DNA of 64,000 nt from Adiantum capillus-veneris (GCA_014529385.2 CM043965.1:63695933-63759932), one strand, 5' to 3'. Shown: positions 33,125 to 44,378, counted from the stretch's first letter. The notes: generated from the sequence alone by a model not told the origin. Numbers and translations: made by a program.

Positions 33125-33960
33125 GAATCTCAAAGCTTTTTAGTTTAATTTGCTATTTTTTCCCTTTAATTTTTCTTAAAAATAGTGTTTTGCTACTAAG
33201 ATAATTAGCTAAACTAATTCTCTCTGGTTAAGCTAATTATCACGAGTTTCTAAAGATTTATTTTAACTCTAAAAATGATCTCAAAGCTTTTTAGTCGAAT
33301 TTGCTATTTTCCCCCGTTATTTTTTTCTTAAAAACAGTGTTTTTCTACTAAGATAATTAGCCAAACTAATTATCTATGGCTAAACCAATTATCACGAGTT
33401 TCCTAAGATGTGTTTTACCTCTGAAGATTATCTCAAAGCTTTTTAGTCTAATTTGCTATTTTTCCCCTTCAATTTTCTCTTAAAAACAATGTTTTTCTAT
33501 TAAGATAATTAGCTAAACTAATTATCTGTGGTTAAGCTAATTATCACGGATTTCTTAAGATGTGTTTTAACTCTAAAAATTATCTCAAAGCTTTTTAGTT
33601 TAATTTGTTATTTTCCTCTTTTTTTTTAAAATAGTGTTGTCCTACTAAGATAATTAGCTAAACTAATTCTTTGTGGTTAAGCTAATTATCACGGGTTTTC
33701 TAAGACATGTTTAACCACTGAAAATTATCTCAAAGCCTTTAAATCTAATTTGCTATTTTTCCTCTTTAATTTTCTTCTAAAAATAGTGTTTTTCTACTAA
33801 GATAATTAGCTAAAATAATTATCTATGGTTAAAATAATTATCACGGGATTTTGAAGATGTATTTTAGCTCTAAAAATTACCTCAAATCTTTTTATTTTAA
33901 TTTGCTAATTTTTTCCTTTGATTTTTTCTTAAAAACAGTGTAATTTTGCTTAAGTAATTA

Positions 33961-34415
33961 CAAAAATTATTCAAAAAGTTAAAAGATAATTTTCTTAGAA
34001 TCTTGATAGTTTAATACAGCTTTGATAATTATCTTATCTCAATGTAAGTTTAATTAGTATGATTACCATTAATCTAGGATTAAAATGATTAATTTCAGTC
34101 CTAATATAACATAATAATTAATTAGATTAGTATCCCTAAGTTTAATCTCAATAATCAACAGAGAATTAAGAATTAGGAATTAGGAGAGAATTTTAAAGTG
34201 TAAGTAAGTTTAATCTTCTTAATTAATTGAATTAATTAACAAAATGTAAGTAGATCATCATAATTCTGCTATGATTAAAAAGGTTTAGTGTTGATTACCA
34301 TGGATCTACCGACTAGAGTTTTGCTTTCTAGTGATTTCTGAGTAGAGATCTCTCTAGGTGAGAGAGAAATGGCCAGGACTCCGGGTCTGTTCAAAATATG
34401 AAGCAAGGGGTCTTA
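33961..34415. other. AT-rich flank between tandem array and CACTA element
   Basis: Continues the AT-rich character of the array but without its periodicity, ending GGGGTCTTA before the CACTA terminus. No gene seen. Confidence 0.5.
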
Positions 34416-34542
34416 CACTACAAGAGGCTATTCATATTAGCGACGCTCACACAGCGACGCTCAAAAAAAAAATTCCCGGCGTCGCTATGAGCGTTGCAAA
34501 TTTCTTTGTAAATTTGCGACGCTCATAGCGACGCCGGCTGGG
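34416..34542 (+). promoter_or_regulatory. CACTA terminus and subterminal motif cluster (left)
   Basis: Terminal CACTACAAGAGG followed by five GCGACG/CGTCGC hexamers (34440, 34454, 34480, 34516, 34528), mostly within AGCGACGCTC. In En/Spm the subterminal repeats are binding sites for the TnpA-type protein. That role here is inferred from position and repetition. Confidence 0.8.
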
Positions 34543-34624
34543 CTAAAAAAATAACAGAGCGCGCCCAAAAACTCAGATCTCAGATCTGAGTTTTTCGGCG
34601 CCCTCAAGCAAGGAGCAGGTAACG

Positions 34625-34627
<3 letters not shown>

Positions 34628-34680
<53 letters not shown>

Positions 34681-34767
34681 CACACACACACACACACACA
34701 CGAGGAGAGGAAGGAGAGCCAGGTATGCTCCTTCCCTCTCCTCATTCTCATGTTCCCTTCCCCTCTT

Positions 34768-34802
<35 letters not shown>

Positions 34803-34865
34803 TACATAGTGTTTTTGAGAGAGAGAGAGAGAGAGAGAGAGTACAAACATAAACAACAACACACA
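34628..34865. repeat. (CT)n, (CA)n and (GA)n microsatellites
   Basis: About 34628-34674 CT, 34680-34700 CA, 34760-34802 CT then CA, 34818-34841 GA, 34859-34871 CA. Further GA/CA runs lie at 34910-35030, 35150-35178, 35856-35891 and 36327-36375. All are inside the CACTA 5' region. Long Cys/Val/Arg ORFs over them are artefacts of the repeats. Confidence 0.95.
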
Positions 34866-35153
34866 CACACATACATAAACAAAGAATGCACACACACATT
34901 GAGAGAGGAAAAGAGAGAGAGAGCATGCATAAACAAAAAACGCACACATTGAGAGAGGAAAAGAGAGAGAAAACATGCATACGATCCAAAAAAACGCACA
35001 CACATTGAGAGAGAAAGAGAGAGAAACTAATTTAACGTCGTAGGAAACTAATTAAAATTAAAAGACCTAAAGATCTAGCCGACGAGGATCTATCATACTT
35101 GGCATGGGTGATAGAAAGGTTATACCATTTATCTCTTTTTATTGGCACACACA

Positions 35154-35851
35154 TCCACACACGCGCACACACACACAAGAAGAAGAGAGTTATAACGTCG
35201 TAGGAAACTATCCTAAAAGACATTAAAGATTAGGTTAGATGTAGACTTACGTTAAATTAGATTTAGGTTTATTTAAGTTAAATTAGATTAGATTTAGGTT
35301 TATTTTTAATTATATTTACGCTAGATTTAGATTTGCGTTATATTAGATTAGATTTAGGTCTCCATAGACTGCGATGCCTGCATGAAGCGGGTGAAGAAAG
35401 CCCTCAATGGAATATAGGGTATTGCTGCCTTCACTCATGGTGGGCTCCGTCGATCCAAAAGTACTGGTGAAATGTCTTCAGAAGATAGGGAAGAAGGTGG
35501 ATCTTCAGGGCGGCAAGAGTCACTACATCCCCGACACAATGACCATCTAGACAACCTCTAGTCATTCAACAGCAACTTCAAAGTTAGTAACAAGAGCAAG
35601 AACGGTCTAAAGGGCCAATTGCTGTCGTCAGATGTGAATGGAGATGAGGCAGCGTCACCGCCGGAAGTTAACTCTCACATCTTTAGTGATGAGAATGCCA
35701 ACTTTTGCCGAGTTATGTGAAAAATTATGTGTTAAATCAGTTTTAAGGTTCTTATAATCCCTGTTAGTTTAGTTCTTTGTTTTTAATATAACATAATTTA
35801 CGTTAGATTTAGATTTATGTTATATTAGATTAGACTTAGGTTTATTTAGGT

Positions 35852-35891
<40 letters not shown>

Positions 35892-35985
35892 GAAGAAGAG
35901 AGTTTTAACGTCGTAGGAAACTATCCCAAAAGACGTTAAAGATTAGGTTAGATGTAGACTTACGTTAAATTAGATTTAGGTTTAT
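35154..35985 (+). repeat. Direct repeats flanking the captured gene in CACTA element F
   Basis: A ~100-bp unit (CACAAGAAGAAGAGAGTT, AACGTCGTAGGAAACTATCC, GTAGACTTACGTTAAATTAG) occurs at about 35174-35280 and again at about 35885-35990. Closer in, a ~39-bp unit ending TTAGATTTAGGT/TTAGACTTAGGT lies at about 35322-35360 and 35802-35841, directly bracketing the HIPP fragment and its 3' UTR-like tail. The arrangement suggests that the host fragment came in between copies of a subterminal repeat. Confidence 0.7.
35361..35720 (+). pseudogene. Captured HIPP gene fragment (heavy-metal-associated isoprenylated plant protein)
   Basis: DCDACMKRVKKALNGI (35367-35414) is the HMA metal-binding helix with its CxxC. 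After a stop and a frame change, MVGSVDPKVLVKCLQKIGKK gives the second half of the HMA fold. After another frame change, FNSNFKVSNKSKNGLKGQLL and then NSHIFSDENANFCRVM end at TGA 35718-35720. The end is an FSDEN-x-N-x-C-x-x-M tail, the characteristic HIPP C-terminus with a CaaX farnesylation box. Two frame changes and a stop make it a pseudogene. It lies between the CACTA terminus and the transposase gene, on the transposase strand, so it was carried by the transposon. Confidence 0.8.
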
Positions 35986-36323
35986 TTTTAGTTAGATTTA
36001 CGTTTATTTATATTTACGCTTATTTACGTTAGATCGAGTCCACGCAAGAATTACTTACGGTTTAGGGTTTAGAGTTAGACGAACAGTGAAAAGATCTACT
36101 GTGAAAAGATATTAAGATGCTGTGAAGTGCTACAGCTAGAGAAGAGGCAAAGGGGTTTTGTCCACTACATGCAGTATCATGTAGACGTGGGTCTGTAGAT
36201 TTCTTGTACCCACAAATATAGGTATTGACCAATAAAGACGAGATTATAACCCGGTGGTTCTGATCTCCGTGCACCTCTAGACCGAGGTATGCGGGGATTG
36301 GACATGACTAGAGAATGTGAGGT

Positions 36324-36377
<54 letters not shown>

Positions 36378-36439
36378 GACGAAGAATGCCAATAGAATAT
36401 TAAATTTGTTGTCCAGGTTATAAGATTTTTATCCTCATT
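35721..36439 (+). other. Non-coding 5' region upstream of the CACTA transposase
   Basis: AT-rich DNA with CA and GA microsatellites and the second direct-repeat copy. It probably includes the transposase promoter and 5' UTR; no clear TATA box can be singled out. Confidence 0.4.
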
Positions 36440-39035
36440 ATGAGTAGTGACGAGGATGTGGGACCGTCCAACCGAAACACCTATCTCTCAACGAGGGTCT
36501 TATGTCCTTGTAATCAATGCAAGCATGCTGTGCGACGGACAAGACGTGTTTCTTTGCAGCACGTTCGCGAATTTGGCGAGTTCGATCCATCTATTATAGA
36601 TCGAGTTGTTGCCAATTATAACTCGTCGGACTCTGACGCTGGCCAACAAGCAGCAATCTTGCAACCCAATAGACGTGTTCGCGGGCGCTTTGGTCAAGCA
36701 GCTTATGTGAGGCCACAAGATGTAGCCTCTGACAGCTCGGGGGATGATCATGCAGAGCACATTCCCAACGAGGCAATGTTTGAGCCCGAGATTGATGAAA
36801 TGATCGAGACGATCATGGATTCAGAAAGGCTTATCTATGATGAAATGAAAAGTGAAGCCGATACGCCATTGTATAATGGAGCACGTATGTCTAGATTGAA
36901 AGCACTCCTGGTTCTTCTCAACATGCAGGCAAAGTTTGGATGGAGTGACACTAGTGTCACAGCGCTTTTCGGGTGATCTATTACAATTAGTTTACTTTAA
37001 TAAAACTCTAAATGTATAATGATCTAATAGATTTTTACACGACTGTATCGTATTTTTATGTTGTGTAGATTGCTTAAAGAGCACATACTACCAGCTGACA
37101 ATGTGATGCCAGATTCCCGAGATGAAGCAAGAAAGATTTTGCGAAACTTGGGGATGGATTACAATTCTATCCACGCTTGTCCTAATGACTGCATTCTTTT
37201 CAGAGGGGAATACATAGACATGGAGAAGTGTGCGAAATGTGATTCCGAAAGATATCGAGTAGATCTCCACGGGACAAAAATTCCACAAAAGGTTTTGCGA
37301 CATTTTCCTCTGCTTCCTCGCATCAAGCATTTCTTCGAATGTAAGTCCATGGCCGCCCTAGCATCATGGCATGAGGAGAATAAATCTTCGGATGGTGTGC
37401 TACGAATTCCTGCAGATTGCGCAGCCTGGAAACATATAGATGGAACATGGTCGGATTTTGCCAGGGAAGCTCGAAATTTGCGCTTAGGCCTGGCTATGGA
37501 TGGCGTAAATCCATTTGGTCAAAGATCAACATCTTACAGTGTATGGCCCGTTGTCATCGTCAACTACAACATTCCCCCGTGGTTGACTACGAAGAAGGGG
37601 CACCTATGGCTAAGCTTGATTGTGCTAGGGCGATATAAAGTGGGGAATATGGATGTGTATCTTCGTCCACTATTGGAAGAGCTACAACAATTGTGGATTG
37701 GCATAGAGGTGGTGGATATGAGCCGACACACAGGACGACGGAATGCTTTGATCAGAGGCATTCTAATGTGGACCATGCATGACTATCCCGGGCTAACAGA
37801 ATGCTCAGGTGATCTATTGACACTCCTCACTCAGACACTGTAAATCTTGTTTTTTCCCATAGTTGATCTATTATCATGTGTATACATGCAGGGCTTCAAA
37901 CAAGCGGATACAGAGCATGTGTCACATGTGGACCTAGACTGAATGCACGTAGGGCACCCTCACTGAAGAAGCAAATCTACGAAGGTCATCAAGCGTATCT
38001 TCCAGAGAATCATGTGTTACGCGACGGCTTTTTGGGAAGAGAGCCACCAAGGATGTCTGCACAAGCATGTTTAGAGCAGAAGGAGATGTGCGATGACGGA
38101 TTGCCTCCAGGGATGAAGAGACTATCTCTATGGTACGAGTTACCATACTGGCCCCGACTCATGATCAATCACTTGCTCGATCCAATGCACGTATTCAAGA
38201 ATGTGGGTAATCTACTATGGGACCATCTGACCGGCAAGAAAGATACTTTGGGAGCCAGAGTTGACCTTAGAAATGTGGATCGTATGGAGCAATATTGGCC
38301 GCAAACAGCGTCTGATGGATCGATAAAACTCCCTAAAGCACCATGGATTTTCACAGGAGCCCAAGAACGCAAAGTAAAAGAGACCATTCGATCTTTGCGG
38401 ACCCCCACTGGCGTAATGCACTCGCTCCGAACGTGTTTTACTAAAGAAGGAAAGCTTACCGGTTTGAAGTCACACGATTGGCATAAAATGTGTCAGGTAC
38501 GTTCATAGTGGACTTTAATATCATTGCATAAAATGTGGACTTTAATATCATTGCTGCACATACTTTACAGTTTATTTTACCGGTTGCCATTGAGGGATGT
38601 TTGTCTCTCGACATCCGTAACACAATCTACAAACTTGCAAAGCTGGTGCAATGGATCTCACAAAAGGAGATCAACGTAGACTCCATACCATTCGCCAAAC
38701 TAAATGCTGCGGAGCTTGTGTGCATGTTTGAGAAACATTTTCCTACTACCATGCTAACCATTCAGGTGCATCTTCTTGTTCACATAGTTGATGAGGTGGA
38801 AATAGCTGGCACAGTTCATTCCAGATGGATGTTCTTCTTAGAACGTTTCATGAAAATGCTTAAGGGATATGTGCGTCAAAAGGCACGTCCGGAGGGTAGC
38901 ATGGCAGAAGGTTGGTTGGTATCAGAGTCCCTAGTGTACATTGGAGAGTGGCTAGATGGATTTGATAAAGCCCGGGACACGCTATGGCGAACCATAGATG
39001 ATGAGCGCATATCTGGGATTGTCATTCAATATTAA
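36440..39035 (+). CDS. CACTA transposase, TnpD/TNP2 type (Transposase_21)
   Basis: Four exons read through with good splice sites: 36440-36972 (donor GTGATC), 37069-37808, 37892-38496 (donor GTACGT) and 38571-39035, about 780 residues. Exon 1 has the transposase-associated Cys motif VLCPCNQCKHAV. Exon 2 carries HACPNDCILFRGEYIDMEKC, the RLGLAMDGVNPFGQRSTSYS block (first catalytic Asp) and WPVVIVNYNIPPWLTTKKGH. Exon 3 has YRACVTCGPR, then LWYELPYWPRLMINHLLDPM and HVFKNVGNLLWDHLTGKK. Exon 4 is DUF4218: FILPVAIEGCLSL, MFEKHFPTTMLTIQVHLLVH and GYVRQKARPEGSMAEGWLVS. No stop is seen inside the exons, so the protein may still be complete. The family's usual DPMHxEKN Glu reads Phe here (HVFKN). It cuts element ends and moves the transposon. 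Confidence 0.85.
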
Positions 39036-39084
39036 GTTTAAATATTCAATATTAAGTTTAAATATTCGTGTGTTTAATGCAGGT

Positions 39085-40053
39085 ATGGATGATGAGGAGT
39101 TTCTTTCTTCTTTGTCACCGCAGCAGAGACAGTGGTACGTGGAGCGTCATCGCTCTGGCGCATCATCGCGCGTTCCTACTCCATCCGCATCTCCCTCTCT
39201 TTCGGAGCATTCGGCGCGCTCCGAAGCTTCGGCGTCGACGAGACGAGCTTCACACTCGTTTAGACACCGGCGCTCTAGTGGTGGCGGTGGCGGTTGTTGT
39301 GGGGATTCAGGCATCAATGCCTCCACACCGCCTCGTGTTCGACGAGGCTCTTTACCCTCCCCTTCTTTGCCCGCCCCCACACCAGCCACAGCATCGCCAT
39401 CTATGCCAGGTTTTGCACGGCTGACTGTTCCTAGCAGCTACACACCTCTACCTACTCCGCCAGGAGCCACCCCAATCGACACTCCTCGCTTCGGGGCCCA
39501 GACGCCAGTGGAGACACCTGACGTCCGTACCCCCATCGACACGCCGCTAGAGACCCCTGTCGGGACACCCAGGTTCACGCATCACCGGCCAGAGGGCTTG
39601 TCTTACTCCGACGACTTCAGCGACAGCATCATCATGGATGATGACGGCAAGAAGGTGATCTCGCACATGCGTGGTCTTTGCTCTCAGCTGTTTAGACACT
39701 ACATACTAAACAAATGGAGTGAAGTACCAAGTGATTTAGAAAACAGAGTCATCAGCATACTTCATGATGAGTTTCCCGTTCCAACACGGGATCAACGCTT
39801 CAATGAACACCTGATGAAGATTCGAATGCGGGAATACTGCAAACACAAGCGTCCCGAAGTGCAAAAAGCAATCAAGAATGGGTGGAACAGGCCAGATTGG
39901 CTGGCCAAAGAAGATTGGAAGAATGCGAAGAAAGCAACGCGCGGGAATCTCGACAAGTGGAAGCAACAAAAGGATGCAGCGAGAGCGCGAGTAGAGGCAA
40001 GGAGCTCGCACCACTTGGGGAGCGGTGGATGGGCATCATTTGAAGCCGATTTT
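39085..40053 (+). CDS. CACTA second protein, Ptta/En/Spm type (Transposase_24), first exon only
   Basis: Met 39085 follows an acceptor-like TTTAATGCAG. The N-terminal half is Ser/Pro/Arg-rich with Gly and Pro/Thr repeats (many TPxxTP units). The C-terminal half is the Transposase_24 region: GLCSQLFRHYILNKWSEVPS, RVISILHDEFPVPTRDQRFN, KNGWNRPDWLAKEDWKNAKK and ARVEARSSHHLGSGGWASFE. The exon ends at donor GTAAGT (40054). The following sequence does not continue the family, so the gene is cut. This protein corresponds to the TnpA-like partner that binds subterminal repeats in En/Spm. A matching C-terminal exon pair lies inverted at 48382-48654. Confidence 0.75.
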
Positions 40054-40429
40054 GTAAGTGTTTTCGCATTGCTCTTTATGTTCGATAGTTTAGGGTTTAT
40101 GAGTTTTTTAATTCTAACATAATGAAATCTTCCATTTAGTGTCATTCAGGAGGACTGACCTCCAAGCTACCCACAATGCCTTGCTCTATTTGTACCAACT
40201 CCTTATGAGATGTACATTCTAGATAAATTGCTTCTAATTAGCAAGCTCACTATAGACTAGACATTGTGCTACAAAGTGTTCTTGTTTTTGACAAGCATAG
40301 CAGTTGAAGTTACATTTGGTAAAATTAACTCTATCGCTATCTCTACCAAAACCTTTTTAATAGCATCCCCTTCTAGCCATATTGATGGTACTAGCTCCAT
40401 TGTCCATTTTCTCTAGTACCCTTTATTTC

Positions 40430-41100
40430 TTACTTGATTCTAGATTCATTAGGGCTATCATAGGAGCACCTTTTCCTTCCCTAAAATGGCGCATTTGCAA
40501 TTGTTTCATAAGTGCCTAAAGGCTTTACAATAAGTGCATTGCTAGCATTCATCAGACCTACGCTCTTTCCCCGGGGAGGCCACCTAATAAAAATGTAGCC
40601 TATCACGTGAGTTCAACAGAAGGGTATTTAAAGTTCTTGAAACTTACAGGAATATATATATAGAAGGACATTATTTTTTCAAATATGAAAAAAACTTTCA
40701 GATTTTAAAAGGAAAGGGTACATTATATTCTTAACAAAATTCACAGGTAAGGGGTTTTACAAGCATGTCTTGAATGCACGTGATATGGTAGTTTTACACA
40801 TAGTGAACTCCCCGAGGCTCTTTCTTACTTGGTTCTAGATTCATTAGGGATATCATAGAAGCACCTTTTCCTTCCTTAAAATGGCGCATTTGCAATTGTT
40901 CCATAAGTGCCTAAAGGCTTTACAATAAGTGCATTGGTAGCGTTCATTACCTATGCTCTTTCTTACTTGATTCTAAATTCATTAGGGCTATCATAGAAAC
41001 ACCTTTTCCTTCCTTGAAATGATGCATTCGCAATTGTTCCATAAGTGTCTAAAGGCTTTACAATAAGTGCATGGGTAGCATTCATCAGAACTATGCTCTT
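40430..41100 (-). repeat. Three copies of a ~135-bp unit within the copia relic
   Basis: Units start TCTTACTTGATTCTAGATTC and end at ATGCTCTT, at about 40428-40569, 40822-40955 and 40956-41100. The last two are adjacent; the first two are separated by the MITE (40570-40816). Removing it makes three adjacent tandem copies. Confidence 0.85.
40570..40816. mobile_element. 247-bp hAT-type MITE with 8-bp target duplication
   Basis: Ends CCCGGGGAGGCCAC and (inverted) CTCGGGGAGTTCAC match at 11 of 14 positions. GCTCTTTC flanks both sides (40562-40569, 40817-40824). The neighbouring tandem unit at about 40945-40965 contains the uninterrupted GCTCTTTCTTACTTG, an empty site. An 8-bp duplication is typical of hAT transposons. 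It has no coding capacity. Confidence 0.85.
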
Positions 41101-41620
41101 TTGTGTCTACCTTTCCTACTGAATGTTGTCTTGAATATCTCAGATATTTGCTTGGATAGTGCCTCGATTTTTTTCGTCCACACTTTCTTCTTCCTACTCT
41201 TGGACGTGTTCCCTAAATCACTATCCAAAGAGCTAGAATTGGTATTGGATTTTTCAATGGATGATTCACTAGAACTAGAACTCTCTCTTCCTTTGTGGCC
41301 CTTCTATTTCTTGGCACGTTGCTTTAAATTCAAAGCTCTTTTGAACCAGATTGTTCAAATTTTGACTTCATGCTTTTAGAACTCTCTCTTCCTTTGTGGC
41401 CCTTCTATTTCTTGCTTTTGAAACCACTCAAAAACCATGCATGCATGAATTTTTTTGATGGTGGCTCATTCAATTGCTTAGTCAATTCCTTAATCTTCTC
41501 CACATAACTCTTGATAGATAGCTTACCCTACTTCAATTTATCCAATTTACAAAGGATGTCCTCATCCCCATAGTTTTCACTATACTCGAGCTAGGCACAT
41601 AAACAAATCCACTTTTATAC

Positions 41621-42269
41621 AAGCTGACTGACCTTGTGATAACTTGAGATTGGCATGTCCATTTTGGAGAAAACTTGGTGTAGGGGATTTAGTCTATGTA
41701 TACATGCTGGTCAATGTCTACTTTGGTGAAAATCCCCCCAGAAATGATATCTTCTCAATAGGTGCCTATTATATAACTGTCCAAATTTGTGATTGTTTTT
41801 GGCTCCCTGACCTTTGGCATGGGTAATTGGTGGTGTTTTATGACTGTCCATACATGCTCAACTCAATGTGAGTGCTTGGGGCTAGTATGCGCCCAAGGTT
41901 GGCTTTCTACATATTTTTGGGCTCTAAGGATGAAATGTGACATTCAAAGTTGATGTAATGTGTCCATTGATGTAAGCATTAGTATATAGACATGTGCAAG
42001 TAGCTTGAAGTGTGCACTCTGAAAAATTTCACATAGGTGTGCCTATTATGAAGCTTAGCAAAATTTGACATTTTGTACATCTACTTCCCTACATGGCATC
42101 TAGTAGCCTATTGAAGTATTTTTAGCATTGCCTATGATCATTCTAACAACCTGCTAACCATATTCTTGATCAAAACACTTTTGATAAGGTTAGGAACTTA
42201 TCCCTCATGTTTTGAGCGGGTAAGAAGACATAGGTAGCACGTACGTAGAAAGTGTTGCCAAAAATTTTG

Positions 42270-42272
<3 letters not shown>
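41621..42272. other. Unassigned DNA
   Basis: No recognisable gene. A 60-codon plus-strand ORF (41644-41826) has no familiar motif. Confidence 0.4.

Positions 42273-42359
<87 letters not shown>
42273..42359. repeat. (CT)n followed by (CA)n microsatellite
   Basis: CT dinucleotides from about 42274 to 42319, then CA dinucleotides to 42359. A compound microsatellite. Confidence 0.97.
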
Positions 42360-42364
<5 letters not shown>

Positions 42365-42394
42365 CAACTATGGAAATGACCTAAGTTGGAAATG

Positions 42395-42490
42395 TCCTAT
42401 TGGCTATACATACCTTGGAGTTCTGTATGTCCCAGATACCAACTTACTCACTATACTCTTTAGCTTATGTAATATACCCTCGGATAAAAA
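42395..42490 (+). pseudogene. Short copia protease-region fragment
   Basis: Plus-strand GYTYLGVLYVPDTNLLTILF matches the conserved stretch that follows the copia protease active site (L-x-x-V-L-Y-V-P-D-x-x-x-N-L-L-S). Nothing else of the protein is recognisable next to it, and it is in the opposite orientation to the gag relic at 40-41.6 kb. Confidence 0.45.
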
Positions 42491-43984
42491 GATTTGAATT
42501 CTTACACCCATAGGCCCTTTTGCTGTCTGCAGCTCCAGATTGAATCCCTAGCCAATTAGGATATCTCAGTGATGTTTTTGAAATTGATCCAAACTTTTTT
42601 CATCTATTCCACTCGATTTGAAGATTTGGTATTTGAAGTCAAAATTTGATTCTAGCATTCCTACTTATTTATTTACGTATTTTGGACTTTTATTAGGAAA
42701 AATATAGAAAAACAATAAAAGTATCAAACTTGGCTCAAAAATTATATGTAAAATTACTCACTCACAATTTGGCCATTTTATTTAAACGAGTTCCATCACT
42801 TTTTTGGTTTTTTTGCCATTTTTAGCCAAACACACATCATGTATTTGAGAAGATCAACACACATATTTATATTTGTACACTTGATTAAGGGTTCATATTC
42901 AACTCTTGTCCCTAATTCTTGTTATTGGCTCTCAGTATGAACATTTATAGGAAGTTTAGACGTACTCACACTCAAATAAGAAAATTTAGAAAATCAAAAC
43001 CCCAAAAACAATGCCCGTAATTAGCATATTATCATCTTGCTGAGTCAACATGTACTCTACCTCCCCCTAGAGTCCTCATGGACTATGAATAGGATTCATG
43101 TTGTGAAAGATGAGGATATTGATTGATAGGATTAATGATATTTGATGGTGATGTTTTCCATACATACTTACCAAATAAGAGATATTGCATTTGTACTACC
43201 TTGTGCTTGATATGTAGACTTGGTTCTGCAATCAGTTTGGGTCTCCCAATCCATTACTTGTGCTCTTAGAATGTTTCTTGATTATTTTGGTGGTGGTGAT
43301 GACAACATCACAATGGTAGGTAGAAGCTTCTTTTGAAGGTTGGAGGTTGTCTCTTCCACCATATGATTCTTTCCCGTGGTGATAACTCTTAAGAGAGTTG
43401 TACAAGAAGTGTTGTTCTTGTACCTATCCATTGTTTTGATATCTAAATAGATTTAGAAGTTTTTGAAGAATATTCTTGGGTACTCAAACTTGCATGGTTC
43501 CTTGCATGCCTCTCCTAGGTCACCTAGTGGGTTGCTACAGTTACATTGTTAGTTCGTTAAATTTTTTTTTGTAAAGGCAAATACTTGGGTAGATTTGAAT
43601 TGTATGATTCCCCTATGGTGTTGTGACTATCTATGAATTATGTTTCTAGTTTGGAACTGCATTGTAAGTTTGAATCCAAGGTGCTCCAAGGATTATTTGT
43701 TGTGCTAGCCTGTTATTTAACTGGATATAAAACAAGTTTGTGCCATTAGGAAGTGAATGGGGTATAAGAGGGCCTCTTTACTTGGTAGCTTAAGGAAACG
43801 ATTAAGGCTTAAGTTAGCTTTGACCAAGCTTAGAAGAGTGGAGGAAAAGGCCTATGCTGGGCTTTTAGAGAAAGCTATTTATATATTTTGGCTTTTAAAA
43901 TAATCATTTTTTACCAAAAAGAGCGATAGATAACATAATTTTAAAATATATGTTCTAGAATTTGAATTTTTCTTTCTTCCACCC
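42491..43984. other. Unassigned AT-rich DNA
   Basis: No convincing ORF, terminal repeat or domain. The texture suggests degraded retroelement. Confidence 0.4.
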
Positions 43985-44015
43985 CTCTTCTCTCTCTCTA
44001 CATTGAACCCCCCCC

Positions 44016-44060
<45 letters not shown>

Positions 44061-44318
44061 AAAGGAAGCACTTTTTAACCCTCCACCTACCAAAGACGAA
44101 TTTTTTTTGGCATTCTCTCTTTGCACGCACACGAACACACACACACACACACACATTCTCTCTCTCTCTCTCTCTAGAATGTGAGATTACACGCACTCTC
44201 TCTCTATCCTTCTCTCGCTCTCTCTTACATATCGAAATCACTTCCCTCTTCCAACCATTGTAGGGGCATTCTTTGTTGCTTAGATCTGACAAGAAGTAGA
44301 GATCTCCTAAGGTTGCAG

Positions 44319-44375
<57 letters not shown>
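43985..44375. repeat. Cluster of CT, poly-C and CA microsatellites
   Basis: CT at 43987-44000, a C run about 44008-44026, CT to about 44056, CA about 44132-44154, CT about 44157-44175, and a long CT run about 44320-44374. Arg/Glu ORFs here are artefacts. Confidence 0.95.

Positions 44376-44378
<3 letters not shown>

Larger units (their letters stand above)
29380..33960. repeat. AT-rich tandem array of ~150-bp units, interrupted by element E
   Basis: Left block ~29380-31203 and right block 33125-33960. The first six units carry TAATCATATAACATGATTTA (about 29537, 29684, 29838, 29991, 30141, 30295). Later units carry AAGATAATTAGCTAAACTAA (about 30510, 30665, 30815, 30966, 31117, then 33193, 33347, 33500, 33646, 33797). 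Period is 146-155 bp throughout, so the two sub-families are one diverging array of about 17 units. No coding potential. Confidence 0.85.
34416..40139 (+). mobile_element. CACTA (En/Spm) transposon F, 5' part
   Basis: It begins CACTACAAGAGG, a canonical CACTA terminus, preceded by TTA (34413-34415). Next come GCGACG subterminal motifs, microsatellites, a captured HIPP gene, a Transposase_21 gene (36440-39035) and the first exon of a Transposase_24 gene (39085-40053). Shortly after that exon and its intron, the sequence changes to minus-strand copia gag debris (from about 40141), so the 3' part is missing here. A fragment that looks like that missing 3' end lies inverted at 47817-48654. Confidence 0.92.
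40141..41620 (-). pseudogene. Decayed copia gag sequence, minus strand
   Basis: Minus-strand translation from about 41620 down reads DEDILCKLDKLK, SYVEKIKELTKQL and FMHAWFLSGFKSKK (a UBN2-like gag C-terminal region). Further down come MRHFREGKGAPMIALMNLES and CNFNCYACQKQEHFVAQC (a C-x2-C-x4-H-x4-C knuckle near 40285-40330). Many stops and internal duplications make it a relic. It abuts the broken end of the CACTA element. Confidence 0.65.

Noticed and set aside
27565-34417. A giant (~6.9 kb) LTR running from TGTGAGATCCCC to GGGGTCTTACA, enclosing the array
   Set aside because: The ends are loosely inverted, but the right end overlaps the CACTA terminus, whose own flank (TTA) means the CA is not native. 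No primer site or target duplication can be shown.
34485-35005. Several 70-140-codon ORFs rich in Cys/Val or Arg/Glu
   Set aside because: They are translations of CT, CA and GA microsatellites on both strands, not genes. The same applies near 36.2-36.4, 42.2-42.5 and 44.1-44.5 kb.
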